NCBI GenBank assembly: GCA_037318855.1
Contig: CP134874.1
Span: 2,542,598-2,606,597, forward strand
Direction: 5' to 3'
Source: Candidatus Sedimenticola sp. (ex Thyasira tokunagai)
GTDB lineage: Bacteria; Pseudomonadota; Gammaproteobacteria; Chromatiales; Chromatiaceae
Length of the DNA: 64,000 bases
The position numbers and the translations under genes are program-made. The notes below the pieces were generated by a model. That model was given only the letters and a program-made list of their open reading frames with translations, was not told the DNA's origin and searched no databases. Positions 1 to 9,101 of this stretch are shown here, one piece after another; positions within the stretch are counted from its first letter, which is position 1, and the number at the start of each line of letters is the position of its first letter.

Positions 1-202
1 CCGAACAGTCTTTGAAATTGACCTCTGGGAGGATAAACAACTTCAGCGCACTGAGCGATGAGGTCTTGCCGACATTGTTACTACCGGTCATCACCACATT
101 TTTATCCAGTTGCAACTCTGTATAGGCATGCCCACAGCTGTTCACAAAGACAAGCCGATTAAATGTGTAGATGTCCCTTACCAACATCATATTACTGCTC
201 AT
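1..202 (-). CDS. SMC/MukB-like ATPase, 5' part only (runs off the left edge)
   Basis: Only the first 67 codons lie in the window; the gene begins at the ATG at 202-200 and continues leftward past base 1. The visible peptide starts MSSNMMLVRDIYTFNRLVFV and carries a Walker A loop, GSNNVGKTS, at about residue 44. An N-terminal P-loop placed right after a short beta-rich lead is the layout of SMC/RecF/MukB-type ATPases, including the JetC/MksB ATPase of Wadjet systems. The start overlaps the stop of the upstream TOPRIM gene as ATGA, so the two are almost certainly co-translated. Family assignment beyond 'ABC-type/SMC-like ATPase' is inference, because the coiled coil and signature motif are outside the window. 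Confidence 0.6.
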   Translation of the reverse strand, partial: MSSNMMLVRDIYTFNRLVFVNSCGHAYTELQLDKNVVMTGSNNVGKTSSLSALKLFILPEVNFKDCS

Positions 203-1050
203 GAATTTTCCTTTTCCATCAATGCCAGGTAGATCTCCTGTTCTGGCATACATTGGTAGTTTGCTATCAACTCAATAGCGCGGTCGGTGTCTGGGTGTAT
301 CCCGAGATATCGTTCTAGTTTCTGCCTTTGGGCTGCTGTCAGCCGCTTTCTGCCATGACCATGGTCCTGGGTGTAGCGCTGCAGATATCGTTCAATGTCC
401 CGGGGTAGCAGGAAGTGGGCTAAAGTCGGTGAATCGATAAGACTCAGGACGCTTTTGAAGGCCTTGAGCCCCCCAAGGTCCAAATCCAGTAGAAAATATA
501 CCTTCTGGTAATGCCGATAGACGGCTCGCAGATGCTGGGAGGCTAGGCGATTTCCTCCCCCTAGCATGACATCGACGGTTTCTATCTCGGGAATATTGCA
601 GTGTTCGATTAAGAGGGTGGCGAGATGAGGCTTTTGGATCAGCAGCTCCTCATTCTCAATAACCACCAAGTCTTTTCCGAACCCCCGAGGGAAAATGCAC
701 TGCCCTTCTTTCACCGTGCACACCATTGGTTTGTCAGTTAGGACATGGTCGATGATGGCAAAGCATCCACTCACCCCCTTTCGGTGACTATCGCCGGCCA
801 GAGCCGCAGAAGTCCGGTTATTCATGGCATCTGACGGGTACTGCTGTCTCAGCATATCAAATCCCGCTACATCTTTGACCTCCACTACCTGCGCAGTGTT
901 TGAGTCAGATGCATAGCCAAAAACCTGCTCAATCTCAGATAAGTGGTGTTCTCCACTGCCCAACAACTGTTTGGCGAGGGTGTGCATATTGACCGGTTCC
1001 CCCAGTTCAATGCGCTTAAGTAGTAACGCTACTCTCTTATTGATAGCCAA
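199..1050 (-). CDS. TOPRIM-domain protein, candidate JetD/MksG-like nuclease subunit
   Basis: 283 residues. The C-terminal half shows the TOPRIM signature: a strand ending in an acidic residue (VVIENEE, about residue 130), a glycine turn (LGGGNRLA, about 162) and a hydrophobic strand ending in DLDLGG (DxDxxG, about 188). TOPRIM folds of this kind cut DNA or RNA in OLD, AriB and JetD/MksG proteins. The N-terminal 100 residues look helical and are not recognised. It is shorter than typical JetD (about 380-400 residues from memory), so this may be a divergent branch. The downstream gene is an SMC-like ATPase with a 4-bp overlap, which supports a nuclease-plus-ATPase complex such as an anti-plasmid or anti-phage system. 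JetA/JetB-like partners are not visible on the right side. Confidence 0.6.
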   Translation of the reverse strand: MAINKRVALLLKRIELGEPVNMHTLAKQLLGSGEHHLSEIEQVFGYASDSNTAQVVEVKDVAGFDMLRQQYPSDAMNNRTSAALAGDSHRKGVSGCFAIIDHVLTDKPMVCTVKEGQCIFPRGFGKDLVVIENEELLIQKPHLATLLIEHCNIPEIETVDVMLGGGNRLASQHLRAVYRHYQKVYFLLDLDLGGLKAFKSVLSLIDSPTLAHFLLPRDIERYLQRYTQDHGHGRKRLTAAQRQKLERYLGIHPDTDRAIELIANYQCMPEQEIYLALMEKENS

Positions 1051-1984
1051 GATCTTAATCCATTAAGCATTAAATTCACGATTGTAGTGGCAAAGTATCA
1101 CACTCGGAGGCTCATTCAATGAGTCTGTGTATGGGTATTATTCTGGGAAGGCAAAGCCTTTTTGGGTAAAGATGGAGTTTTAGTAGGAAAATTAATCAGT
1201 TAAGTGGCGCCCAAAATGTGCTGATCAACCTAAATCTAATAAGCCCTATAGACCTACTAACTCACTAGGGTGTGAGGAATCTCATAACAATAATGGTTGA
1301 CTGTTTTAGAACTTTTCTTGAATACAATGCAGAAATAGTAATTAGGAATTATTTGCCATTTTCTTTAGCATTTTGCATGAAAAACCGTTTTCTAACACCC
1401 TGAAAGTTCGATAAATAAAGCCCAAGTGGATTTAGTATTTATCTTGGTAGCCCATTATTCCCGCCAGTAAATAGTTGCAGTTGCTCAAGCCATGCCACCA
1501 ATCGCCAAGAACTCCACGCCCACACCACTCTCTCAGTCTAAAATAGGCGATAAGCGCACAAGCTGCCTACGCAAAGACACTTGTAAACATTTGTATCTTC
1601 TGCTGTTTTCCCCTTGCTAGAAAACCATGCCTGATTTAAGGTATAATCCATACCTGATTTAAAGTACTACCGTGGAGTCAGCGGCTAAGGGAGCTCATTT
1701 ATCTGAAGTGAAAGCCTAGGTTGATAGTGAAACATCTCTACTGATCTCCATATCAAAACTACCAGGGAAAAGGTCATGACAGATAACTTTTCCGGTCGGC
1801 CTTGCCTCGGAGCTTGTCCTGTCCAAAGAATGACAGCGCCGAGAGCTGTCATCCAATCTGCACGACTCCACCATTCAGAAATTGGCCTTGGCTCGAATTC
1901 AAATGGAAACAATTGCTGTATACCTGATTAATTTTATGTAGCCGATTAGTTTCGAAAGCTCTCAAGTAGTGAGGAGAATAGAAA
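1051..1984. other. Long AT-rich intergenic region, no gene recognised
   Basis: About 930 bp between the TOPRIM gene (leftward) and the rightward cNMP-domain gene. Short reading frames here lack ribosome sites and look like shadows. A direct repeat CCTGATTTAA occurs at 1630 and 1654, flanking a TATAAT at 1642-1647 that could be a -10 box, although no well-spaced -35 is visible. A purine-rich ribosome site (gaggagaat) lies at 1971-1979, just before the next start. Confidence 0.5.
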
Positions 1985-2848
1985 ATGGCGCGGAAGAAGT
2001 TTTTTGGAGAGTACCTGATCGAGAAAGGCCTGATAACAGATGCCGATGTTCTCGAAATACTTACCGCCCAGCGCAAGGCGACCATATCATTTGAGAGAAT
2101 GGCCTGTGATCTCGGCATCATGGGCGTATCCCAAGCATTCAAGGTGCTGACCCTACAGGCTGAGACCGATCTCGATTTTATGGAGGTCGCCTTACAACAC
2201 GAGATCATCGACAAAGCCCAAGCTGAGCTCACCCTTGCCAGCATAGAGTCGGTAAGACCGGCAGTGGGAGAAATGTTGGTGCTGCTGGAAAAACTAGATA
2301 AAGAGACGGTGGAGAGAGAGCTTACTCTGTTCGAATGTTCTGTAGCGATCCATGATGATGTTAAAGGGCTTCTCAAGGAGATCTACCTGTTTAAAAATCT
2401 GGATGAAGTAGCCCTGCGCGCCCTGGCAAATATTGTATCGGTTAGCGAATATGATGCCGATCATTTTGTTGTCAAAGAGGGACAGCAGGCAAACAGCCTA
2501 TTTGCCGTCATCTCTGGATCTTTGATGATTACCAAGATAAATTCGGACAACGACCAGGACTCGATCTACGTTGGCAATATCCAGACAAAAGAGGTGTTTG
2601 GTGAATCAGCGGTGTTTGAAGGTGGACGACGCACCGCCAGCGTCATCACCTGTGACAAGACCACACTGCTCGAAATAGAACGGCAAGAATTCCAGAAATT
2701 CCTCTATAGCCATTCGGCAAAAACTCAGTCAATTCTGCTGTTCCTGATAAGCCAGTTGGTGGAGAAACTGAGTGATTTGAACCATGAACACGTAAAGATC
2801 TGTAACCGGTTCTATGCCACACAGGATCTCGGTAAGGCTTTGGAGTAA
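1985..2848 (+). CDS. Two-domain signalling protein: MshEN/GspE-N-like region plus cyclic-nucleotide-binding domain
   Basis: 287 residues, soluble. The first ~120 residues (FGEYLIEKGLITDADVLEIL and a second FMEVALQHEIIDKAQAEL unit) resemble the helical, repeated N-terminal units of GspE/PilB-type ATPases and MshEN domains, some of which bind c-di-GMP. Residues about 130-265 are a Crp-type cyclic-nucleotide-binding domain: hydrophobic strands, VKEGQQANSLFAVISGSL, then GNIQTKEVFGESAVFEGGRRTASV where the phosphate-binding cassette lies. There is no C-terminal helix-turn-helix, so it is not a transcription factor of the Crp type. A strong ribosome site precedes the ATG. It stands alone and converges with the next gene. 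Ligand and partner cannot be read from sequence. Confidence 0.7.
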   Translation: MARKKFFGEYLIEKGLITDADVLEILTAQRKATISFERMACDLGIMGVSQAFKVLTLQAETDLDFMEVALQHEIIDKAQAELTLASIESVRPAVGEMLVLLEKLDKETVERELTLFECSVAIHDDVKGLLKEIYLFKNLDEVALRALANIVSVSEYDADHFVVKEGQQANSLFAVISGSLMITKINSDNDQDSIYVGNIQTKEVFGESAVFEGGRRTASVITCDKTTLLEIERQEFQKFLYSHSAKTQSILLFLISQLVEKLSDLNHEHVKICNRFYATQDLGKALE

Positions 2849-3098
2849 AGACGTTGTTACCTTTATAGAATGCAGTTCACACTAAGGATTGTGACCCCTG
2901 CCCTTTTCAGTTCTCTGCCTCATGAATAACATGAACTGTTCTGGGTGATGGTCATGCCTGACATTCGTCTACCTATATGGGGGAAAATGTCGCGACTTAG
3001 CCGAAAAAAGGGGGAGGTCAGGATTCATGGGAGCATCATGAACGTTACGGATACTTCGCCACACGCCGCAGCTACCATTCCTCACTAGATAGAATCCT

Positions 3099-3491
3099 CT
3101 ATTGCCAGGGACTCGTTCCACGGGATTCATACTCCTGAGTATGACGCCTCTTTTGGGCCCTATGCGTCCTCTCTTCATTGAGTCTTTTCATTCTATCCGA
3201 GTAACTCTCACCGGTACCTTGCTGCGGTTGCGATGAATATGTCGGCTTATGCACCCTGATATCATTCAGCATCTGTTGCTGTCCGGGTCTAAGTTGACCT
3301 GGATAAGCATTATATTGCCAACCATAGGGAGTAAGAACCCTCAACTGCTGCGCAAAGGGCCCACAGGGTCTATCGGAATAGATTAGTTTTCCGTTTGCCG
3401 CACACTCAAAAACAAAGGGAGCAGCTCCTGCCGTGGCTGTGAATAGTAGGAATATGGCTACACAACAGAGCTTGGAGTAAAAGACAGTCAT
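3099..3491 (-). CDS. Small secreted protein, DUF4124-like
   Basis: 130 residues with a clear Sec signal peptide (positively charged start, hydrophobic VAIFLLFTATAGA, cleavage probably after AGA-A at about residue 24). The mature N-terminus has two cysteines in VFECAANGKLIYSDRPCG, the pattern of the DUF4124 beta-hairpin domain in which the peptide reads 'K-W-x-D-x-x-G' or 'YSDRPC'. The C-terminal half is low-complexity, rich in Q, R and E. Function of the family is unknown. It lies just downstream of tyrA on the same strand, after a gap of about 110 bp that holds a 7-bp hairpin (3513-3534). Confidence 0.65.
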   Translation of the reverse strand: MTVFYSKLCCVAIFLLFTATAGAAPFVFECAANGKLIYSDRPCGPFAQQLRVLTPYGWQYNAYPGQLRPGQQQMLNDIRVHKPTYSSQPQQGTGESYSDRMKRLNEERTHRAQKRRHTQEYESRGTSPWQ

Positions 3492-3599
3492 CAGCTAACA
3501 CCTCTTGACCATGGATATTGCGGAGAAAATATCCACTTATACCTAACAAGATAGTAGCTCAAAAGGTCTGCTGTGATTGTTTCAGCTGATTTTGGGTGA

Positions 3600-4466
3600 T
3601 CAAGGTTTATCGATGTAGCGGTCTCGTGCAGCCTTGGCTCTACCGAAGATCTCCAGCAGTTGATCACTATCACCATCACGGATTAGCTCTGCTAATTCCG
3701 CCATCTCGGCAATATACCGATCCATCATATCCCCCAGCGCCTTTCGGTTTGCCAGGCAGATATCTCTCCACATCACTGGATTGCTGGAGGCTATGCGAGT
3801 GAAATCGCGAAATCCGCCTGCTGCATAGCGGAAAATCTCATCATTTTCTTTCATTTTGGCCAGTGAATCGACCAGGCTGAATGCCAGCATGTGAGGTAGA
3901 TGAGAGGTGGCGGCCAACACTTCGTCGTGATGCTCAACAGACATTGAGGTGACATTGGCACCACAGATGCGCCACATTGCCTCGACCGTTGCCAGGGACT
4001 CGTTTGAAGTCGAGTCTGTAGGTGTAAGAATGACCCGTCTGTCGTGATAGAGCTCAGGAAAAGAGGCCTCAACACCGCTGTTTTCAGTGCCGGCAATCGG
4101 GTGCCCAGGAACAAAGCCTGATGGCAATTCACCAAATGCCGCCCTGCAATCCTCTATTACGCTCGCCTTTGCACTGCCTCCGTCGGTGATTATGGTGCCA
4201 GGCTTGAGCTTTCCCACCATGGATCCGAAAGTCGCAGCCATAGCACCAAGAGGAACGGCGAGAAAAACAACATCCGCCTCTTTTACCGCCTCACCGATAT
4301 CGTGGGTATAGCTGTCGATAACACCTAGAGCAACAGCTTTTTCCAGATTTTCCCGCCCTCTGCCACAGCCGATCACTTCACCTACTTCACCGGCAACTCG
4401 TAGGGCACGGGCGAGTGACCCGCCAATGAGTCCTACTCCAATAACCGCAAGGCGACGTATTATCAC
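3600..4466 (-). CDS. tyrA: Prephenate dehydrogenase
   Basis: 288 residues. Oxidatively decarboxylates prephenate to 4-hydroxyphenylpyruvate in tyrosine synthesis. The N-terminal Rossmann dinucleotide motif GVGLIGGSLA sits at about residues 11-20 and the helical C-terminal dimerisation part carries GHPIAGTE and the SHLPHMLAFSL stretch that contributes the substrate site. Length fits a monofunctional enzyme without a chorismate mutase or AroA fusion. The start is a GTG that overlaps the hisC stop as GTGA, showing translational coupling. It is the last gene of the serC-serA-pheA-hisC-tyrA run. Confidence 0.92.
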   Translation of the reverse strand: MIIRRLAVIGVGLIGGSLARALRVAGEVGEVIGCGRGRENLEKAVALGVIDSYTHDIGEAVKEADVVFLAVPLGAMAATFGSMVGKLKPGTIITDGGSAKASVIEDCRAAFGELPSGFVPGHPIAGTENSGVEASFPELYHDRRVILTPTDSTSNESLATVEAMWRICGANVTSMSVEHHDEVLAATSHLPHMLAFSLVDSLAKMKENDEIFRYAAGGFRDFTRIASSNPVMWRDICLANRKALGDMMDRYIAEMAELAELIRDGDSDQLLEIFGRAKAARDRYIDKP

Positions 4467-5575
4467 TTACCCATCACCTCTTTCAGCGCCTCAATAAAAC
4501 GACTATTCTCTGTTGCGGTGCCAATGGTAATTCTCAAATGCTGCGGCATACCGTAGTTTGCCAGCGGACGTCCGATACACCCCTGCTTCAGTAGCGCCAG
4601 ATCAACCTCCTCTACCGGACGCCCAACGTCGACTGTAATAAAATTACCTACGGATGGGATATAGTCGACCTTCATTTCATCGAGCGCAGCGGACAGCTGA
4701 GCCATCCCATTACGATTCATCTCAATCGACTGCCGAACAAAATCCTGGTCATCGAGGGCGGCAATAGCTGCCGTCATGGCCATGCTGTTGACGTTGAATG
4801 GTTGACGTACCCGATTGAGCAGATCAGCGATATCGGAATGTGACAGTGCATACCCTACCCTCAATGACGCCAGACCGTAGACCTTGGAAAAGGTACGGGT
4901 AACAATCAGGTTAGGATACTTTTTCAGCCACAGACTGGTATCGGGATAGCCACTCTCATCGACATACTCGATATAGGCTTCGTCAACCACCACGATCACA
5001 TCCCTGGGCAGCGCCGCGATAAAGTTTTCCAACTCCTCACTATCGACCCAGGTACCGGTAGGGTTATTGGGGTTCGCCACCCAAACCACACGGGTTGTCT
5101 CCCCTACCCCATTAATCATCGCTTCCAGATCGTGTCCATAATCTCTCGCCGGCACCATTTTAAGTGTGGCGCCAACCGCTTGGCTGCTGATTGGATAGAC
5201 GGCAAAGGCATACTGTGAGAACAGCGATTCAGTTCCAGGAGCAAGAAAAACCCTGGCAATCATATCCAGTACATCATTGGATCCATTACCGAGAGTGATG
5301 CAGGCGGGATCAATATTGTGCTTCTCGGCCAACTTGTTGCGCAGAGCAAAACCACCACCATCAGGGTACCGGGCGGCATCTGTCAGCTCTGCCTGAATTG
5401 CCGCCTTGGCTTTATCACTGCACCCCAGGGGATTCTCATTGGAAGCTAACTTGATTGAGTTGGTTATACCCAGCTCCCGCTCAAGTTCAGAGACCGGCTT
5501 TCCAGGCACATAGGGTTTTAGGTTGGCAATTCCCGGGGTAGCAAGCTCGATAAATCGGTTATGGATTTCAGCCAT
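4463..5575 (-). CDS. hisC: Histidinol-phosphate / aromatic aminotransferase
   Basis: 370 residues, PLP-dependent aminotransferase of fold type I. Motifs seen: ASNENPLG near the N-terminus, NPNNPTGTW, DEAYIEY and TRTFSKVYGLASLRVGY holding the PLP-binding lysine. In this operon position, between pheA and tyrA, the enzyme is usually the HisC2-type protein that also transaminates aromatic keto acids, so a role in phenylalanine/tyrosine formation is likely in addition to histidine. It is separated by 32 bp from pheA and overlaps tyrA by 4 bp. Confidence 0.92.
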   Translation of the reverse strand: MAEIHNRFIELATPGIANLKPYVPGKPVSELERELGITNSIKLASNENPLGCSDKAKAAIQAELTDAARYPDGGGFALRNKLAEKHNIDPACITLGNGSNDVLDMIARVFLAPGTESLFSQYAFAVYPISSQAVGATLKMVPARDYGHDLEAMINGVGETTRVVWVANPNNPTGTWVDSEELENFIAALPRDVIVVVDEAYIEYVDESGYPDTSLWLKKYPNLIVTRTFSKVYGLASLRVGYALSHSDIADLLNRVRQPFNVNSMAMTAAIAALDDQDFVRQSIEMNRNGMAQLSAALDEMKVDYIPSVGNFITVDVGRPVEEVDLALLKQGCIGRPLANYGMPQHLRITIGTATENSRFIEALKEVMGK

Positions 5576-5607
5576 GTTTTCTCTTGAATTTATTCTGATG
5601 CAGAAGC

Positions 5608-6693
5608 TTAAAGTACAGCATGAGGATATGACCCCAATACCTTGAGCATCCTCGATTTATTATGGAATTCACTCAATGCAGATGCGATATTCTCATCATC
5701 TTGATGCCCGTCAATATCAATAAAGAATACGTAATCCCAATTACCCTGTCGTGACGGGCGTGATTCGATTCGTGACATACTGATTTGGTGCTTGGCAAAA
5801 GGCTCCAGTAGCTCATTGAGACCACCGGCCACATTTCGGGTAGCACATAGCAGCGTGGTTTTGTCTTGACCACTGGGTAGAGGCTTCTGTTGCCCCACCA
5901 CCAAGAAACGGGTCGTATTATTCGGCTCATCTTCTATGTTGCGGGCCAAACCTTTCAATTTGTATAGCTCAGCCGCCATCTCACCGGCAATTGCGGCAGT
6001 ATGAGGTTCATTCTGCACCAGTCTCGCAGCTTCGGCATTGCTGCCGACGGTGATCTGCTCGGCATGCGGCAGGTTTCTGTCAAGCCAGAGTCGACACTGA
6101 GCCAGGGACTGCTGATGAGAGAATACTTTTTTTACCGAAGCCAGGTCAGACTCCTGACTGAGTAGGTGGTGATGGATACGTAACATCACTTCGCCACAGA
6201 TATTCAGTGATGAGGTGATAAAAGTATCCAAGGTGTGATTAATTACACCCTCTGTAGAATTTTCCACAGGCACCACGCCGTAGTGTGCAGCCCCAGATTC
6301 CACATCACGAAAGATATCCGGAATCGAACTCATCGGTACAGTGGTTACCGAATGACCGAAGTGTTTTAAGGCGGCCGCCTGGGTAAAGGTTCCCGCCGGG
6401 CCAAGAAACGCGACTTTCATCGGCTGTTCCAGAGCCAGGCAGGCAGACATCACTTCACGAAACAGGCGGGCCATATCCTCATCACCCATGGGACCGGTAT
6501 TGCGCTCTTTGATTCGCTTGAGAATCGCCGATTCCCGCTCGGGCCGGTAGAAAAAGGCATCCTTGTCCTCTTCCAACTTGATCTTCGCCACTTCCTGAGC
6601 AGCGGCTGCCCGTTGGTTGATTAAACCTTGGATCTGTAGATCCAACTGATCAATTTGCTGACGGATCGCATCAAGTTTGTCCTGATCACTCAT
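5608..6693 (-). CDS. pheA: Bifunctional chorismate mutase / prephenate dehydratase (P-protein)
   Basis: About 361 residues from the chosen start. Domains in order: AroQ chorismate mutase (about 1-90, starting MSDQDKLDAIRQQIDQLD), prephenate dehydratase (about 93-270, with VAFLGPAGTFTQAAALKHFG and the GVVPVENSTEGVINHTLD active-site stretch) and a C-terminal ACT regulatory domain that contains the ESRPSRQGNWDYVFFID motif, which binds phenylalanine in known enzymes. The frame stays open 23 codons further upstream into serA, but those codons overlap serA out of frame. The ATG at 6693, 10 nt after the serA stop, gives the family's usual N-terminus. Confidence 0.93.
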   Translation of the reverse strand: MSDQDKLDAIRQQIDQLDLQIQGLINQRAAAAQEVAKIKLEEDKDAFFYRPERESAILKRIKERNTGPMGDEDMARLFREVMSACLALEQPMKVAFLGPAGTFTQAAALKHFGHSVTTVPMSSIPDIFRDVESGAAHYGVVPVENSTEGVINHTLDTFITSSLNICGEVMLRIHHHLLSQESDLASVKKVFSHQQSLAQCRLWLDRNLPHAEQITVGSNAEAARLVQNEPHTAAIAGEMAAELYKLKGLARNIEDEPNNTTRFLVVGQQKPLPSGQDKTTLLCATRNVAGGLNELLEPFAKHQISMSRIESRPSRQGNWDYVFFIDIDGHQDDENIASALSEFHNKSRMLKVLGSYPHAVL

Positions 6694-6703
6694 TTCGTTG
6701 CAC

Positions 6704-7888
6704 TCAGGCTTTCTTACTGCAGCCGAGGCAGCGAACGGAGAGTACACCTTCAACATTGGCAATTATATCCAGGGTCTCTTGGTCAGGCTCACGGTCGACA
6801 TCAAGCAGGGTGACAGCAATATTATCTTTCGATTTGTTGAGCATATCGATAATATTCAAGCCCCCTTCAGCCAGGTCAGTGGATATCTGCCCTACCATAT
6901 TTGGAACGTTGGAGTTAATTACGGATATCCGGTGACCGCCATTTCTCGGAAGGTTGATATCAGGGAAGTTAACGGAGTTCTTGATGTTGCCGTTTTCCAA
7001 ATACTCACTTACCTGGTCAGCAACCATAATTGCACAGTTTTCCTCAGCCTCTTTCGTTGAAGCTCCAAGATGAGGCAAGGTTAAGCATCTCTTATGATCT
7101 TTCAGCAGGTTGCTCGGAAAATCACACATATAGGCGTAGATATGCTCCTCATCGAGAGCATTTACCACCGCCTCGTCATCAATGATGCCGGAGCGGGCAA
7201 AGTTGAGCAGTACGACGTTTTTCTTCATCAGCCTGATGCGTTCAGCATTAATCATGCGCTTGGTAGCATCGATCAGTGGCACATGGAATGTGATAAAGTC
7301 GCTTCTTGATACCAGGTCATCAACGCTGAGTGCCTGCTCGACGCCGGACTCCAGCTGCCAGGCACTCTGCACAGTGATGGTGGGATCGTAGCCGATAACA
7401 TTCATCCCCAGCGCGCGCGCGGCATTAGCCACTCTCACACCGATGGCACCAAGGCCGATTACGCCAAGAGTACGACCAGGCAGCTCGAAGCCGACAAAAT
7501 TCTTTTTGCCCTGCTCTACACTCTTACTGATTGCAGTGTCCTCTCCTTCAAGGCCCTTGGCAAAAGACCAAGCCTGAGCAATATTTCTTGCCGCTATCAG
7601 CATGCCGGCGAGTACTAGCTCTTTTACTGCGTTGGAGTTGGCTCCGGGAGCATTGAATACCGGAATACCCCGCTCCGTCATTTTGTCTACCGGGATATTG
7701 TTGACCCCGGCACCGGCGCGCCCAATCGCCTTCAGCGTCTCTGGAACCTCCATGTCATGCATCTTGTATGAGCGCAGGAGAATGCCATCAGGGTGAGTAA
7801 TCTCTGACGCCACTTCATACTTTTCATGCGGTAGCCGATCAAGTCCAGCTGAAGATATATTGTTGAGTGTCAGTATCTTATGCTTCAT
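6704..7888 (-). CDS. serA: D-3-phosphoglycerate dehydrogenase
   Basis: 394 residues. Oxidises 3-phosphoglycerate to phosphohydroxypyruvate, first step of serine synthesis. Seen: the Rossmann motif LGVIGLGAIGVRVANAA, the catalytic region with FITFHVPLIDATKRMI, LNFARSGIIDD and the LPHLGASTKEAEENCA segment with the active histidine. The C-terminal ~70 residues form an ACT domain (VINSNVPNMVGQISTDLAEGGLNI), so this is the compact form without the long intervening domain. It sits directly behind serC, so both serine-pathway enzymes are made together, an insertion relative to the serC-pheA order in Pseudomonas. Confidence 0.92.
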   Translation of the reverse strand: MKHKILTLNNISSAGLDRLPHEKYEVASEITHPDGILLRSYKMHDMEVPETLKAIGRAGAGVNNIPVDKMTERGIPVFNAPGANSNAVKELVLAGMLIAARNIAQAWSFAKGLEGEDTAISKSVEQGKKNFVGFELPGRTLGVIGLGAIGVRVANAARALGMNVIGYDPTITVQSAWQLESGVEQALSVDDLVSRSDFITFHVPLIDATKRMINAERIRLMKKNVVLLNFARSGIIDDEAVVNALDEEHIYAYMCDFPSNLLKDHKRCLTLPHLGASTKEAEENCAIMVADQVSEYLENGNIKNSVNFPDINLPRNGGHRISVINSNVPNMVGQISTDLAEGGLNIIDMLNKSKDNIAVTLLDVDREPDQETLDIIANVEGVLSVRCLGCSKKA

Positions 7889-7937
7889 TTTTAACCTTTA
7901 TCATTAATATAATCAGTTGCGCGTTGGTAGTGGTTTA

Positions 7938-9017
7938 TCAACCGTGACGCTTCTCGAAATCAGCCATGAAATCGACCAGTGTCTGAATACCGGCCTCAGG
8001 CATTGCGTTATAGATACTTGCTCTCATACCACCTACTGAGCGATGGCCTTTCAAGGTCACCAGCCCTACCTCTTTTGCCTCCTCAAGGAAGGTGCCATCA
8101 AGAGCTGAGTCCGCCAGAGTGAAGGGAACATTCATCCAGGAGCGGCAGTTGACCTCCACCGGGTTGGCGTAGAAGTCGGAGCTGTCTATAGCGCTGTAAA
8201 GCTTTGCTGCTTTGCGCTGGTTAATCTCAGCAATACCCTCAAGCCCACCGTTACGCTTAAGCCACTGGAACACCAAGCCCGCAAGATACCAGCTGTAAGT
8301 CGGGGGCGTGTTGTACATCGAGTCTGCACCTGAAAGGGTGCTGTAGGTGAACATTGCAGGAGTACCTTCGATGGGATCACCGATCAGATCCTCGCGTACA
8401 ATCGCCACCGTCAGCCCGGCCGGGCCAATATTTTTCTGTGCACCAGCGTAGATGATGCCATATTTGGATACATCAACGGGACGAGAGATGATGGTGGATG
8501 AGAAGTCCGCCACCAGAGGAACATCACCTGTCTCAGGTATGTAGGGGAACTCAATACCCTGGATGGTTTCGTTGGGGGTGTAGTGGACGTAGGCCGCATC
8601 TGCATTGAGCTGCAGCTGACCCTGTGAGGGTACGGTAAAGACGCCATCAGGTGATGCGCCGGCAATATTTACTTCGCAGTATTTCTTCGCTTCGGCAATC
8701 GCCTTTTTGGACCAGGAACCGGTGTTAATGTAGTCGGCACCTTTCTTACCGCCAAGCAGGTTCATCGGAACCATGGAGAACTGGCTGGATGCGCCGCCTT
8801 GAAGGAACATGACCTTATAGTTAGAGGGAATGGCGAGAAGATCACGCAGGTCTGTCTCCGCCTGGGCGGCGATAGACATAAACTCTTTGCCCCTGTGACT
8901 CATCTCCATCACGGACATGCCACAACCCTGCCAATCCAACATCTCTTCCTGGGCTTGTTTCAGAACTTCTTCTGGCAAAGCGGCCGGACCGGCACTGAAA
9001 TTATAAGTTCGGGACAT
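7938..9017 (-). CDS. serC: Phosphoserine aminotransferase
   Basis: 359 residues from the ATG at 9017, which has GGAGAG 6-7 nt upstream; an alternative TTG start lies two codons earlier. PLP enzyme converting 3-phosphohydroxypyruvate to phosphoserine, and also acting in pyridoxine synthesis. Family landmarks: N-terminal [38 protein letters not shown], and the PLP-lysine segment [15 protein letters not shown]. Lies 85 bp downstream of gyrA on the same strand, with serA following after 49 bp. Confidence 0.94.
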   Translation of the reverse strand: MSRTYNFSAGPAALPEEVLKQAQEEMLDWQGCGMSVMEMSHRGKEFMSIAAQAETDLRDLLAIPSNYKVMFLQGGASSQFSMVPMNLLGGKKGADYINTGSWSKKAIAEAKKYCEVNIAGASPDGVFTVPSQGQLQLNADAAYVHYTPNETIQGIEFPYIPETGDVPLVADFSSTIISRPVDVSKYGIIYAGAQKNIGPAGLTVAIVREDLIGDPIEGTPAMFTYSTLSGADSMYNTPPTYSWYLAGLVFQWLKRNGGLEGIAEINQRKAAKLYSAIDSSDFYANPVEVNCRSWMNVPFTLADSALDGTFLEEAKEVGLVTLKGHRSVGGMRASIYNAMPEAGIQTLVDFMADFEKRHG

Positions 9018-9101
9018 CTTCAACTCTCCAACACAATATCTTTTAGGTTATTAAAATTAATGTGATTTCCGGGTAGAGAAAGCAGCTACTTCGCCATCGC
9101 C

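Noticed and set aside
1849..2376. Leftward 175-residue frame
   Set aside because: Antisense shadow of the cNMP-domain gene, Ser-rich from mirrored codons.
3513..3534. Terminator behind tyrA
   Set aside because: The 7-bp hairpin GGATATT/AATATCC has no T-tract on the tyrA strand.
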